A stretch of DNA of 64,000 nucleotides from Prochilodus magdalenae (GCA_024036415.1 JAMWET010004065.1:247001-311000), one strand, 5' to 3'. Shown: positions 35,823 through 46,372, numbered from the stretch's first letter. The notes: generated by a model from the letters alone, not told the origin. Made by a program: numbers and translations.

Positions 35823-38792
35823 GTGTGTGACACTTTTCTGCTCTATGCTAATTCACCACGTCGAGGCTGAGATGCTGTGGTTCCTAAACACTTTAATTTT
35901 CAGTAAAATCTCTCACAGTGAACGGTGTGAGAGAGGGACGAACAGAGGACAACAGCTTTGTTTACATTCGCTGTTTATTATTATGTCGCTACGTTTGCTA
36001 GCTTGCTAACTGCTATACGCGAAATATACACAGCACAGACTTACTGTTCTTTGTGCAGCCTCAAATGTCGAGTTTGAAGTGGTTGCACCACCATCTGTGA
36101 TCTTGACTCCACATGTCTTGCATACCGCAGTTCGTCTTTTATTTACTACATTATAATCTTTGTAGTTGAACAGGATTATTTTTGGGATCATGTTGCTCGT
36201 CTTCTCCGCACAAATTCAACACTGCGGCTTTACTTGTTGCTAGGTTACGGATCATTTGGGCTGAGCGGCTCAGCTCCCTAGCGTTACAGCGCCATTTAAT
36301 ATAAAATGATCCAGTTACGTGATTCAGTTTTACTTATTCATTATGTTAAAGTAGGGTTGTCAAGTCTTTTCGAGTCTTAAAGCTCAAGTCCGATTCCAAG
36401 TCCAAGTCAGTAAAGGTAAAGTCTAAGTCAAGTCGCAAGTCTTTAGTAATGTTGTCGAGTCAAGTCACAAGTCATCAGTTTAGTGACTCGAGTCGGACTC
36501 GAGTCCAAGTCATGTGACTCGAGTCCACACGTCTGGATATTACCATAGGATAGAAGAAGGCTCGCACCAGCGAAATGAAAGATCTGGGAGACCTACACGA
36601 ATCACAGAGAGAGAATGAGGGACAGAAGCAACAAATTGTCTGACAGGTGTGGAGTGACCCAACATCCATGACTTTGGACATTCAGCGAGCAGTGATGCCC
36701 TTCATGAGTCGTCTAATGCAGGACTACATGCAAAACTGCCCTCAACACCACGTCAACATCACCAAAGACTGCAATGGTGTCATGCCAGACTGTCATAGAG
36801 TGACTCAGAATGGCAGTGGGTCATCTTCAGTAATGAGACACTTTTGTCTTAGTGGAGACGACCAACAAATCCGTGTGTGGAAGCAGCGTGGTCAGCGACA
36901 AGAACAGTTTGTTGTCACATGTCCAGTAGGCCTGGTGCCTTGTATGTCACATTAGTAAACATGGGGGCCCGACAGCATACTGAGAGACACCACTGCTGTA
37001 TGGGCAGCTCAACAAATATTGATCATATGGTAACCTTTATCTTCCTTCCCAATAGCACACTTCCTTCTGGCTGCAACTAGTGCTTTGATGATGAGTGTAT
37101 ATGTTGGAGAACAGTGCTAAAATATCCAACATCTGTATGTTTACTCTGTAAATTGTACACTGACATTATACTTACTCCATGCAGTTACATTAATCGTTTC
37201 CACATAGCCCCCTGCACGGGAGGATATGTCACAGACGTAAATTCCTTCATCTTTAATAGAAAAATCAGGGATGTTCAGGCTGTAGTTTCCTGTTTTGTTA
37301 ATGTACTTTCCATCCTGACACGTGTTGTGGTCTGTGTCATTTGTAGCCACAGTAAGAGTGCAGTTCTTCTTCTGCGAGTTGATTTTCCAGATGATGTAAA
37401 TCATCTTACTCCATTCGATCTTTGTGTTGGTACACAGCAAGGTGACCAAGCTGCCCACTTTAAAGCTCTCATCCCTGGAACCTGTGAGATGTGTTAAGCA
37501 TAATTAAACTTTCTTCAAATTAATCACTCAGACATTTTAATATCACATTTGTTTGTTGTTTAAAGCTTTTCAAGTACTTTATAAGCATTACTGGAACCAA
37601 ATACTTTCACTCGATTACAATTTCAAGAGATAAACATTCTTTAAAATAAATATTTTATAAATAAAAGTGTAAACATAAAGACATACTTGATATGTTTAAT
37701 ATGTTTAACATTATGTTTAATATTTAGTGTAAAAGTAAAAACAAAAAGTCAGTCACCTCTGTGATGTTCCACAGGTGTTTTAATTAAGCAGAAATGCGTT
37801 CTTTGGTTGAGGTGACAGAAAATGTGAACCTCTGTACCTACACTGAGCTACTGGACAACCAGGTTTTGCCTTGGTTAGCCCTTCGTATCTGGTTGGCCTT
37901 TACCCAGCCTAAAAATAGATGAAATTTGGTATGTGTTTGGTCTGATTTAGACCATATTTAGCCCAAGATGGACCTGGATGGGACAAATCATCGGCTGGCT
38001 TGGACAGAACGCTGGACTCTGGTAGGAGCAGAGGCGACAGGGTCTGTATGATGGTAAACTTTCGATGGGGATCAGATGAAGTGGTTCAAGCCAGTCACCG
38101 CTCTCCAGATATTGAATTCAAACAGTCTTGACCCTATTTTCTACCCAGCTCGGTCATCCTCACTACAGTCTACATCACAGGAGGATAAGTCACGTACATC
38201 TCTCACCCAGAGGCTGTTTTTATTGTGGTTGGGGATTTTAACAGGGCAAACCTAAAGAGGGTTCTACCCAAATAGTACCAGCACATTAAATTCCCCACCC
38301 GAGGAGAACAGATTCTTGATCACTGCTGCACTCCACATAAGGACAGTTACAAACAAGCCCCTCCAATCTAGCTACCGTGGGTCTGATCTCAGATGCATGT
38401 GGCTTTGAGCTATCACTGACTACATAGGTGCTGGGATCTGTGATATGGGGCTCTCCTCCTCACTGGCAGATGAGCTAAAGGCACACTATGCTCGTTTTGA
38501 GGCAAACAACACCTCCCTAGATACAAAGCTCCCGGCAGGTCAGAGCTCAGAGCATGTGTCATCCAGCTGGCTGAGGTTTTCTCTGACATCTTTAAGTCTG
38601 TCAGTGATTCCCACATGCTTCAAGAGAACCACAATCCTGTAGCCACCCAGGGCATGGCCTGTTCACCCTAGTGCCATCAGGCAGGAGGTACCGCAGCATT
38701 CGGGCCAGAACAAACCAGCTAATGAACAGTTTCTTCCCACAGACCATCAGGTTCCACCAATACCATCTCACTCTGACACTTTTTTTCTGAAA

Positions 38793-38852
<60 letters not shown>

Positions 38853-38915
38853 GTTGTTGTTGTTGTTGTTGTTTTGTTATTATTATTATTGTTGTTTTGT
38901 TGTTGTTGTTGTTGT

Positions 38916-38967
<52 letters not shown>

Positions 38968-41168
38968 CGCTGCTATGGACAATATCACTGAGATTTTGTA
39001 TTTATTTAATATATGTCTTTTATATCTCTTTATTTTAATATGTTTAGTTAGTATGTAATTAATGCTGCTCTGCTGTAGAGTATTAACTTGAGCCTCACCG
39101 CAAGCATTTCAATGCATAAATGTCCTGACATGTTGTGCAAATGACAAATAAACCTGAAACCTGAAACCTGAAGCCCTAATGACAATGCTGTGTATTAACC
39201 CAAAGCAGCAGGACATGCTGTACTGGCTTTGGACACACACTCAACTGCAGCACATTCGGGGTGATGTACAGCACTGCTATATTACAGCGTGGTTTGTTTT
39301 GACTGAATGGGCACTCGGAAATGTAAAGGTCAGAACAGTTGCCGGTGGCCAGGTGTGGAGGAGGAGGAGAGGAAAGGAAAGACAAGGCTGTTTTCCACCA
39401 TGCATTTAAGCAGCAAATGCATTTCCGTACCCCAAAATGGTTTTCTGTCTCAGTGCAGCTGCTGTCAAAAAATGACACAGCAAAGCCACAGAACACTTCC
39501 TGTGCAATCGCTGACAACCGTAAACATGGTCCTGGACGGTCTAGCGGTGGAGGCTATACCCTCAACCCGAAATATATACACACTTATACAAATTAACTTT
39601 TTTATTAATAACTTAAAACCCGTTCTTATTGAACCTAGTAAACATATCATAGGTAGCTTTTATCAGCTGTCTTATTTGGAGAGTAAATATGAATAAAATA
39701 TGAATATAAATATAAAATATAATCATCAGGTCATGCTTAAAATTAGATCATATTCAAGTTAAATTCAAATTATTCTAATTATATTCTAATTAAAGTTAAG
39801 AAGTTGAAGTTAAAACCACCTAAAAAACATTAAATTTAAATGTGGAGATAAGTCTTTTTTTTAGACGTCTTCTCAGCATCCTAAAAAGACTTCTTTTCCT
39901 TTTTAACCAAATCTTTACTTTGCTGGATTTCCAGCACAGTTGTATTTGAGTTGACTTTTTGCTGAGTCTGTGTATTTAATCTGCCACCATTTGATTTAAC
40001 ATAATGAAGCCTTGAGCAAGGTGGACACTTCAACACCTTTCTAAGTTTAGACATGACTACTAGGCTTCCTTATTTTGTAGCTTAATGCTTTAGATGGATA
40101 GATAGATGGATGGATGGATGGATGGATAGATACTTTATTGATCCCCAGCACATATTGAACAGCACATATACAAATAACAGGGTTGTGCAGTATGAAAAAC
40201 CTAAATGGGTCGGTACCGGCAGCAGTATTATTAACTGTTAACTATAAACTATACATAGTACAGGTCACTATGGACAGGTCACTATGGATATATAAATATA
40301 TATACTTAAATATAAATATATTTACTTTAGAATAAAAGTGAAGACATCAAACTCTAAAATAGCTTTCAATTAATTATACAGCCCACCTTAAAAAATGGAC
40401 CGTATGTAATGTTTTTCTAAGCCGTTTTGGAGCAAATCCACTGGTCTGTCCAAGTGCAACACAATACTGTATACATTAGAAATAGAAAAATATACAAATA
40501 CTGTTTATTATAAATAAACAAAATACTGTGGTACATCAAGAGTATATGTGATATATCAGGATATATACTGTTCCGTATGTTTGCTGACTCTCCTCAGCTG
40601 GAACTGTTACTGTTTTGACTAAAACTTTTTTGAAACTTTTCAAAAAAGTACTGTATTGTGTTATTGCCTGTGGAATACACAGATGTGTAAATATTAAATA
40701 TGTACATCAATTAAACATCAATCCAAGCATTAAGTATAGTGCTAGCCTTGTTTTTTACCTTCTAGCTTTCCTTCTCCAGGAAGATTGTTGTGTGATGCAG
40801 TTTTGTTAGAATCCAGAGAAGCTTGGTCAGCGTGTCCTGAGAGATGACAGTCCATAGAGGGTTAGTAACAGGTTAATACACTTGCAGCATCATTGGTTTG
40901 AGTGTCTGAGTGGATTACAATGCGTGGATGTCCACAGGAAACAGGAACAATTCAATTGTGCTTAGTTAGCCGTCTGACTCAAGATGAGAACTGAGAGCTA
41001 AGATGCTGATACAGGACATAACGTGCTTATAACTATCAGAATATAAAAATATATAAATGAATGAGACCAAATCAGAGATGAAATCAGTATGAGCAAACCT
41101 GATGTGAGATTTCTTGTGAGGCAGACGGCCAGAACAAACACAGCTCTCAACATCCGCTTCTTCTCCAT
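31375..41168 (-). CDS. CD200 receptor-like Ig-superfamily gene A (six exons, ITIM-like tail)
   Basis: Predicted single-pass membrane receptor of CD200R type, 311 aa. Coding exons on the minus strand, 5' to 3': 41168-41099, 37481-37176, 33979-33695, 32458-32353, 31650-31596, 31488-31375. All introns are GT..AG and the six exons join without a stop (936 nt). Order of parts: signal peptide (aa 1-23), IgV (about 25-125), IgC-like (about 126-220), transmembrane (about 227-249, containing K240), cytoplasmic tail (about 250-311). The IgV has the canonical Cys pair (LLC ... DEGIYVC), the core W in YIIWKI, and the extra Cys pair (KNC ... NTC) that I recall from CD200 receptors. The tail holds HVYEEV (Y278) and STYTNL (Y298), the latter fitting the ITIM consensus [SIVL]xYxx[IVL]. 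CD200 receptors normally act on myeloid cells as inhibitory partners of CD200; here that role is inferred. AATAAA overlaps the stop codon. Start chosen at a Kozak-like GCCATGG. Another Ig family of the same fold is the main alternative. Confidence 0.78.
31596..31650 (-). CDS. Gene A exon 5: cytoplasmic juxtamembrane
   Basis: 55 nt between GTCTTTAG and CAG|GTAACA. Encodes an 18-residue segment starting NLCCTSK. The CCTS is conserved in gene B. The exon restores phase 0 for the last exon. Confidence 0.68.
31800..32335. mobile_element. Palindromic repeat P1 in gene A intron 4
   Basis: Arms around 31880-31960 (CACTGCAGTGACACTGACATGG-type text) and 32150-32250 (the same inverted, ...GTCAGTGTCACTGCAGTG). 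Imperfect but long; transcripts of gene A would carry it as a hairpin. Related to 25245 and 62405. Confidence 0.65.
32353..32458 (-). CDS. Gene A exon 4: transmembrane segment
   Basis: 106 nt between CTTCTTTTCAG and AG|GTATGA. Encodes a hydrophobic stretch centred on ITWPIIKLLITLYIVL, with a lysine (K240) inside the membrane span, followed by R and polar residues. The WPxIKLL core is shared with gene B. Confidence 0.75.
32459..33694. other. Gene A intron 3
   Basis: No element that I can name; a GA-rich stretch near 33250-33310. Confidence 0.4.
33695..33979 (-). CDS. Gene A exon 3: membrane-proximal IgC-like domain
   Basis: 285 nt, phase 1-1. Contains FAVCEV (first Cys), ASIRWE (core Trp), IICVVT (second Cys) and one NRT sequon. 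The acceptor follows GGATGTTAG; the donor is AAAG|GTAGGA. Nine nucleotides longer than the gene B exon, so the frame is unaffected. Confidence 0.78.
35210..35402. mobile_element. MITE nested in the hAT element
   Basis: Inverted ends: GGAGGCCCACTGCCCTGCAC and GTGCAGGGCAGTGGGCCTCG. Confidence 0.7.
35495..35747. mobile_element. MITE M1 nested in the hAT element
   Basis: Left end CGCCGTCCAATGAAAAACAT..., right end ...TTTTTCCTTGGACAGCGACG: imperfect terminal inverted repeats. Followed directly by (TA)n, as at 20861. Confidence 0.7.
35748..35820. repeat. (TA)n microsatellite
   Basis: About 73 bp of pure TA after MITE M1. Confidence 0.95.
36006..36191 (-). pseudogene. hAT transposase N-terminal BED zinc-finger fragment
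   Basis: 61-codon frame with CKTCGVKITDGGATTSN, the C..C part of a BED zinc finger as found at the start of hAT transposases (and ZBED proteins). The His half and the RNase-H catalytic domain are absent. Lies in the minus orientation inside the 34580-36535 element. Confidence 0.65.
37176..37481 (-). CDS. Gene A exon 2: IgV domain
   Basis: 306 nt, phase 1-1, as expected for an Ig-fold exon. The acceptor follows ATCTCACAG and the donor is A|GTAAGT. Visible: first Ig Cys in VTLLC, core Trp in YIIWKI, DEGIYVC before the second Ig Cys, and an additional KNC/NTC Cys pair. Candidate N-glycosylation sites are NCT, NDT, NKT and NVT. Same length as the gene B exon. Confidence 0.8.
37995..39178 (+). 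mobile_element. Rex1/CR1-type LINE with endonuclease remnant, in gene A intron 1
   Basis: Broken frames with AP-endonuclease text (VVGDFNRANLKRVLPK at about 38227-38274, FPTRGEQILD), an internal deletion, then the C-terminal LVPSGRRYRSIRARTNQLMN (38669-38728) and FFPQTIRF. The 3' UTR, interrupted by a triplet array, ends with ACCTGAA repeats (39155-39175). Confidence 0.75.
38793..38966. repeat. (ATT)n/(GTT)n compound microsatellite
   Basis: Alternating blocks of TTA and TTG triplets in the LINE 3' region. Confidence 0.9.
39179..40090. other. Gene A intron 1, no named element
   Basis: Short frames at 39176-39696 show no domain. Confidence 0.35.
40091..40150 (-). mobile_element. Rex1/CR1-type LINE 3' tail, (GATA/GATG)n
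   Basis: (GATA)/(GATG) repeats followed by TACTTTATTGATCCCCAGCA. Confidence 0.55.
40740..40880. other. Conserved intron 1 block shared by genes A and B
   Basis: TTTTTACCTTCTAGCT...CAGGAAGAT and following text match 52105-52240. On the minus strand each block ends before a GTAAAAA donor-like site. In gene B a 29-nt exon would be possible, but it breaks the phase, and gene A has an in-frame stop. Most likely ordinary intron similarity after duplication. Confidence 0.3.
41099..41168 (-). CDS. Gene A exon 1: signal peptide
   Basis: Seventy coding nucleotides from ATG at 41168 (context GAGCCATGG). The peptide begins MEKKRML and has a hydrophobic core LRAVFVLAVCL, typical of a secretory signal. 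The exon ends in phase 1 at a G before GTTTGC, the same unusual donor as in gene B. Too short to appear as a long open frame; found by aligning the two paralogous regions. Confidence 0.75.
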
Positions 41169-41198
41169 GGCTCTGATGGCTTCTCTCGCTTCTCTTCA

Positions 41199-41345
41199 CC
41201 TTTATAGTCCTTGTTTTGGTCTAAACTGAACTTCTCAAGGTCAGAGCCTCATGCAGGGCCCGTCTCCCTCCTCTGACAAGCTTCTGAAGTGCTCGCTGGG
41301 AAGGTGCTGTCAGAAGAGTAAATCTCACACAGGTGTTTCGCTCTG
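41199..41345 (-). promoter_or_regulatory. Putative gene A upstream regulatory block
   Basis: TATAAAG on the minus strand at 41206-41200, 32-38 bp upstream of the ATG. A 32-bp block at 41307-41338 (minus-strand core GATTTACTCTTCTGACAG, next to a CACCTG E-box) is nearly identical to 52884-52915 of gene B. It lies 139 bp upstream of the ATG, against 138 bp in gene B. Transcription start not determinable here. Confidence 0.4.
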
Positions 41346-41744
41346 GTTCCACAACCTCAGTACATCTCAGCAAGGCCCAAACACTGAAGTTCTTTCAAGG
41401 CTCCCGAAGTGTCTGTGTCCCTCTGTCTCTGTCTCTCTGTGTCTGGCTTGTTCGTTCTATGAGCTCTTGTCACCCTCAGCAGTGTGACGTCCTCTGTGAT
41501 CCACCCCTCCATTTCTTCTGTACATTCTCATACAGCTCCTGTTTGACAGTGTCGACTTCCTGCAGCCTAAACCACTTCAGTCGCATGCACATGTTGTCCG
41601 ACTCTTGGCTGGATTGTTCGCAAATGCTGAAAAACAGAACCAGCATGTTTATTCGTTCATTTGTAGCAGAGACGTGTGAGCTGCATGTGTGAATAATTAA
41701 AGTGACTTGGTAAAAAAAAAATGTAGGTGGTTTACCTCTAATAG

Positions 41745-42160
41745 GAACAGGTGATACTGAGGACTGTCTCGAGGTTCCTAATGGTGTCCTGTGATAATAC
41801 ATCTCAGATATCTTAAACATTCTCACACAGTTCCTGCAGATGATGTGGTAGGGGTGGAGGTGAAGTGAAATCAGGTCTTCTGAATGTGTGATGTGTGTCA
41901 ACGAACTGTTCATCTTGGCGTTGACCACGGTGCCTCCACACATGGATTTGTTAGGCGTCTCCACCAAGACAATAGCGGGACTCGTCACTGAAGATGTCTG
42001 GCCCGACACCATAGCAGTCTTTTTTTATGACATTGCGTGGTGTTAAGGAGAAGTCGTCATAACAGTCCGTGTGCATGTAGTCCTGTGTTGTGCAGCCGTC
42101 TGCCAGTGGTGCTGGATGACTCATGGAGGACCTCACTGCTAGCTGAATGTCTGCCACAGC
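41745..42160 (-). mobile_element. Tc1-like remnant, family TcA
   Basis: Minus-strand text SDESRYCLGGD, YDDF..TPRNVIKKDCYGV and the region before the C-terminus match the copies at 2506 and 36660. Broken frames. Confidence 0.65.
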
Positions 42161-42178
42161 TAAGGCCCATCCTTGCTT

Positions 42179-42344
42179 ACATTTATGGCATTTAGCTGAC
42201 GCTCTTATCCAGAGCGACTTACTTGAGTCTTGCCCAAGGACTCTTATTGATGTAGCACAGTATAGTCACCCAGACTGGGATTGGAACCCCAGTCTCCCAC
42301 ATGCTGGTGGTTCCCTGGTGGGTAGCGGTGCTATCCGCTGAGCT
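42179..42344 (-). mobile_element. tRNA-headed SINE with L2 LINE tail
   Basis: Inverted: head with CTCAGCGGATAGCACCGCTA, B box GGGGTTCCAATCCCAGTCT, tail GTAAGTCGCTCTGGATAAGA. Same family as 15230 and 59932. Confidence 0.7.
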
Positions 42345-42747
42345 TATGTGAAAGTGTGATGTTAACCTTCTCAGTTCCAAGACCTAAATCTTTGAAAACA
42401 AATTTTCCACTGGATACTGAATGACATGGTTTTTATGTCACATGTCACATGAAATGTGAGAGCTTTTGAATTATTAAATATAATTTATTGTTAAAATTTT
42501 TTACATTATGATAAATGAAGAAACAAAAACCTTAAAAATAAGGCATGTGCACTGAATTATTTAAAATTGGCCTGGATTTAAGCAACTGGGGTTACTGCAT
42601 GATAAAGAAAGATACATAGCATATTAAAAAGATTTAAAGGTAATTTTATATATGTTATATATTTATTATATGCATTGTATATGCTGGGCCGGTAGAAATA
42701 ACTTTTTTTGTTTTTTGTGATGATAAAAAATATTACAATTTAACAGG

Positions 42748-43135
42748 CAGCATGGAGGCGTACTAAGCAGTGCTGTCGCCTCACAACGGTAAGATCCTGG
42801 GTTCTGTTCCCAGGTGGGGCTGGAGTTTACATGTTCTGCTTATGTCTGTGTGGGTTTCCTCCCACAGTCCAAAGACATGCAGTCAGGAGACCCGGAGATG
42901 CTAAATCGTGTGTGAGAGAACATGAGTGTCTGCTGTGATGGACTACTGGCCTGTCCAGGGTGTTTCCTGCCTGCTTCCCTATGAGTGCTGGGATGGGCTC
43001 CAGCACCTTCCACAACCCATAAGGGCAAAGGGCAACACTCTCGCTGTTTATGTCTGTACAGCACAAAGAATCAGTCAGTGTCAGTCTGGAGCTAATGCTG
43101 GAGCTAGATGTTAGTCTTGCCATCTAATAAAGCAC
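42748..43135 (+). mobile_element. tRNA-headed SINE (V/HE-like)
   Basis: GCAGTGCTGTCGCCTCACAA (A-box side), CTGGGTTCTGTTCCCAGGTG (B box), then GTGGGTTTCCTCCCACAGTC and CAAAGACATGCAGTC, the widely conserved fish SINE body. Confidence 0.65.
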
Positions 43136-43160
43136 CTCCATTCTGCTCAGAAGATGAATG
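43028..43160 (+). repeat. Short duplicated segment, copy 1
   Basis: CTGTACAGCACAAAGAATCAG ... GCTAATGCTGGAGCTAGATG recurs at 44164-44310, on the other side of the triplet microsatellite. Confidence 0.6.
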
Positions 43161-43369
43161 AAAATGTTATAAACCTAAATCCAGTGTCTGGTATGATGGA
43201 CAGTGAGCTCTACTAACATCACCAAAACATGAATATCTCTAAATTCATAGATCACCATCTAACTTCTAAATACACAAGACTCTACAACACTTCCATTCCG
43301 TTTCCCACTCCAGCTTAAATCTTAAAACCAGATCATTACTATGTGTGTAGATGCATGAGAATTCAGGCA

Positions 43370-43725
43370 GTATGATCTGATAAGTCCGGGGCTGAGGGTG
43401 CAGTTATGTATTCAGTAGTAGGAGACATGACAGGATGTGGTTTGAGCTGCCCCATAAATGCTTATTTGTTGGAGTCAGAGACAACTGATAGGTAGCTGCA
43501 GCTCTGGCTCTCAGCTTCAAGAAGAGCACAGGGAGTGATGTCACACATCAGATATGAGCATGCAAAGGAAATAACAATGTCTGGCAGGCACAGAAGAAGG
43601 TTGGTGGTGAAGCATTCAGTGTAAACTCCCTGTAGGTGGTGGTTGGCATTGTGATGATGAGATGTGGAAACACATACCCTCATAGCCACAAGCATTAGCA
43701 CAAAATGAGTCATTATCACATTAAG
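43370..43725 (+). repeat. Interspersed repeat R1, copy 2
   Basis: TCTGATAAGTCCGGGGCTGA, GACAGGATGTGGTTTGAGCT, GTCAGAGACAACTG and GATGTGGAAACACAT ... AATGAGTCATTA, in the same order as 10080 and 57803. Confidence 0.6.
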
Positions 43726-43726
43726 G

Positions 43727-43761
43727 CTCATCAACAACAACAACAACAACAACAATATTAT

Positions 43762-43813
<52 letters not shown>

Positions 43814-44000
43814 TATTAATTATTGTTTTCATCGTCATCGTCATCATCATTACTGTTATTACCGTTGTTGTTGTTGTTGTTATTGTTATTAATTATTGTT
43901 ATCGTTATTATTATTAGTAATATTATTGTTGTTGTTGTTATTGTTGTTGTTGTTGTTGTTATTGTTATTAATTATTGTTATCATTATTATTATTATTATT

Positions 44001-44078
<78 letters not shown>

Positions 44079-44099
44079 AATAATAATAATAATAATCAT
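43727..44099. repeat. Compound triplet microsatellite (CAA, TTA, TTG, CAT)
   Basis: About 370 bp of nearly pure triplet repeats. The long leucine, valine and isoleucine frames across it are composition artefacts. Confidence 0.95.
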
Positions 44100-44163
44100 C
44101 ACCTCTGATTGAGAAATTTGATGTGTTGTGTTTATTCTGGGTTATTGTTCTGCTGCTGCTAAG

Positions 44164-44310
44164 GACTCTTATCCAAAGGGCAGCACACTTCCTGTTTATG
44201 CCTGTACAGTACAAAGAATCAGCCGGTGTCAGTCGGTGCTCGGATCCAAGAAAGTACCAGCCGGAGCTAATGCTGGAGCTAGATGTTAGGCTTGCCATTA
44301 AATTAAGCAC
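44164..44310 (+). repeat. Short duplicated segment, copy 2
   Basis: CTGTACAGTACAAAGAATCAG ... GCTAATGCTGGAGCTAGATG, with an extra insert of about 20 bp relative to copy 1. Confidence 0.6.
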
Positions 44311-44791
44311 ACTGACTGTGTGTGCATCTGTTTCATTAGCGTTGAACACTATGATAAGAGAAGCTCAGTGATCAGAAGATAAATACATCAGTAAAGAACC
44401 AATGTAAATCAATACAAATTCAGATGTAATGTCTAGATAATGGTGGAAACAGAGTGGGCATGGACCGATTTCAGTTTATTTGTCATTTGAACAAAATGTC
44501 AGGATACATGGTGAGGCTTAGGTATTAGTCTATAACAGGGCGGCATTTATATACATACAAACCAAACATACTAAATAAAAGAGATGTAAAATAGAAATAT
44601 TAAATAAATATATAATTCACAACATATACACACATGCTGAACATACAGAGACAGGATGGGTCTGTGTGAACATGCCCTGATATGTACAATATGTCGACAG
44701 GGATAATCTGCGTGAGAGCGGAGGACTGTACACACTGCAGCAGTGAGGTAGTGATTTCCAATAAAGTGACCAGTAAGTTTACGAAGCAAGG
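44311..44791. other. No recognisable feature
   Basis: No coding signal or named repeat. Confidence 0.3.
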
Positions 44792-45242
44792 TGTCACGCC
44801 TCTGGGTTTTCCCGGTTCCTCTGCTTCCCTGGACTCAACTTCCCAAGGGGCATCACTCGATGATGTCACACCTGCATGTCTATCTATCTATCTATCTATC
44901 TATCTATTTATCTATCTATCTCTATCAATGTACTGTCTGCATACAAGCTTTACCCAAACACTCCTTCGTTGTGAAGTCTATTCTACTGTCTGTCTACTCT
45001 GGTTCTGACCTCCTTTGTATTTCAACTACCGATCTCGTCCTTGTCCCTTTTGACCTTCGTCTGTCCTCTGACCATTCTCCCTGAATTCAGTTTGCCTGGC
45101 TGACTGTCTACCCGGTGTGTTCTCGCCTTCCCCTTTAATGTTTGGTCATGTTTTGTTGCTGTGCTCAACTGCCCTATTGGTTAATAAAGCCTGCTTGACT
45201 TTTAGCTCCATGCACGTCAGTCCGAGTTCTTTGTTTATGACA
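44792..45242 (+). mobile_element. Solo LTR with (TCTA)n inside
   Basis: TGTCACGCCTCTGGG...TTTGTTTATGACA, i.e. TG...CA ends. Flanked by CAAGG and CGAGG, a 5-bp target duplication with one change. TTAATAAAG polyadenylation-type signal at 45181-45189; (TCTA)n at 44878-44922. Confidence 0.6.
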
Positions 45243-45454
45243 CGAGGTTTGATTTCGATGTTACACTGAAACAGGAAATGCCTTACCGCCAAACTGATGA
45301 CCTATATTTGGAGGCATGCAATTCTCTTGACTGTCTGAATGCTGTTGCTTTGAGGCTTCTCTTTACTGGAATGAAGGTTACAGCACAACCCCTTAACCCA
45401 GCCCCCCAACACCATCCCCTGATCCCAATCTTGCTAAGCAAAAAACAGAGTCAC

Positions 45455-45700
45455 CTTGCAAGTGAGTGAGCTCTAGTAGAGATGTAAACTCTGTGTATTG
45501 TGTTGCACTTATAATGACCTTTTCTCCTCTATAGGTATGAGCGCTGGGCTGGGGTTGCCAGGTAATGCTCTACTTGCTTTATGTCGGTGTATTAATCTCT
45601 AGGTACCAGCACTGGCCCCCTGTTCGGGCAGTGTCTGAGCTCGTTGTAAGTCGCTCTGGATAAGAGCGTGTGCTAAATGCCTTACATGTAAATGTTCATG
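45455..45700 (+). mobile_element. L2-type LINE 3' end (5'-truncated)
   Basis: GTGAGTGAGCTCTAGTAGAG, GCACTTATAATGACC and the tail GTAAGTCGCTCTGGATAAGA match 54145-54437, with a small insert at 45535-45595. Confidence 0.65.
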
Positions 45701-45714
45701 TTGCCTGCAGATGG

Positions 45715-46070
45715 TGCTGCATGAGGATGTTGTGGCAAATGGCTCCAGAGCAGATGTTAATGATTGGCTAAAAGGAGGGACTGCATTTGAGCGTGTCAAA
45801 GACCATAGTGTGAAGGAAGTCTCCTGATCCTGATTCTGCAGGTGTATGGAAGCATACGTTCTTACAGGTCGACCAGCAGCGGCTAAAATCCCAGTCTACA
45901 GGGAATTCTCATTGGAATTGTGCCGAGGATGCACCAAATCTGACCCCAACTGTGCAATACTTTGAAGTAAGAGTGATTGATGTGGCTTACATTCAGAAAG
46001 TTGTCTACTCCACGATAAATCCAATCACAGCTGTTATTGATACTTGTGGTATTACATGCTAATAGGTATG
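45715..46070 (+). mobile_element. Tc1-like deletion derivative, family TcC
   Basis: Translates to DWLKGGTAFE... (transposase helix-turn-helix region) and, after a deletion, to the C-terminal INPITAVIDT...stop. Inverted sister copy at 59545-59880. Frames partly broken. Confidence 0.6.
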
Positions 46071-46372
46071 TTTCAGTCACAGGTGACTAGTTTTCGGTCT
46101 GGTTGGTAGCTTCTGTATTTATATATTATATATTCTGTAAATAGATGTTGAGTTTTAGGTGCAAATGAGCTTAACAGTCAGCCATAATTGGACAGATGTT
46201 GAATTTCTGTGGGATATCCATTCAGGCATCCATCAAATACCAACACTGTGTTGACATCAAGCTCCAGCATTAGCAGCTGCAGCTGCAGTGCACAAAGAGC
46301 ATTTGAGTGCCTCGGAAGCTTCATTTGTAGACATGAGGTTATTATTAATGCTTTAGTTGACCTTGCTTAATC

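Larger units (their letters stand above)
34580..36535 (-). mobile_element. hAT element, 1956 bp, with perfect 8-bp target duplication
   Basis: Ends CAGACATGGG and CAGACGTGTG (inverted), target duplication GATATTAC at 34572-34579 and 36536-36543. Subterminal arrays of CAAGTC/GACTTG-type hexamers lie at both sides (34614-34745, 36360-36530). It carries a BED zinc-finger fragment and at least two MITEs. Confidence 0.85.
34314..37097 (+). mobile_element. Tc1-like element TcA in gene A intron 2, split by a hAT insertion
   Basis: Terminal inverted repeats CACTTATCATCATCATCA...CTAGTTGCAGCCAGAAGGA and the inverted CTAGTTGCAGCCAGAAGGA...CATCATCAAAG end, flanked by TA. The two halves (34314-34579, 36544-37097) rejoin at the hAT target duplication to about 830 bp. 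Transposase text is degenerate. Confidence 0.75.

Noticed and set aside
37114..37497. Plus-strand frame of 127 codons
   Set aside because: Antisense of the gene A IgV exon; likewise 51255-51506 is antisense of the gene B IgV exon.
40966..41199. 77-codon minus-strand frame over gene A exon 1
   Set aside because: Different frame from the signal peptide, which starts at 41168 in a Kozak context and matches gene B.
43705..44108. Leucine/valine/isoleucine-rich frames as membrane proteins
   Set aside because: They are translations of TTA, TTG and related triplet microsatellites.
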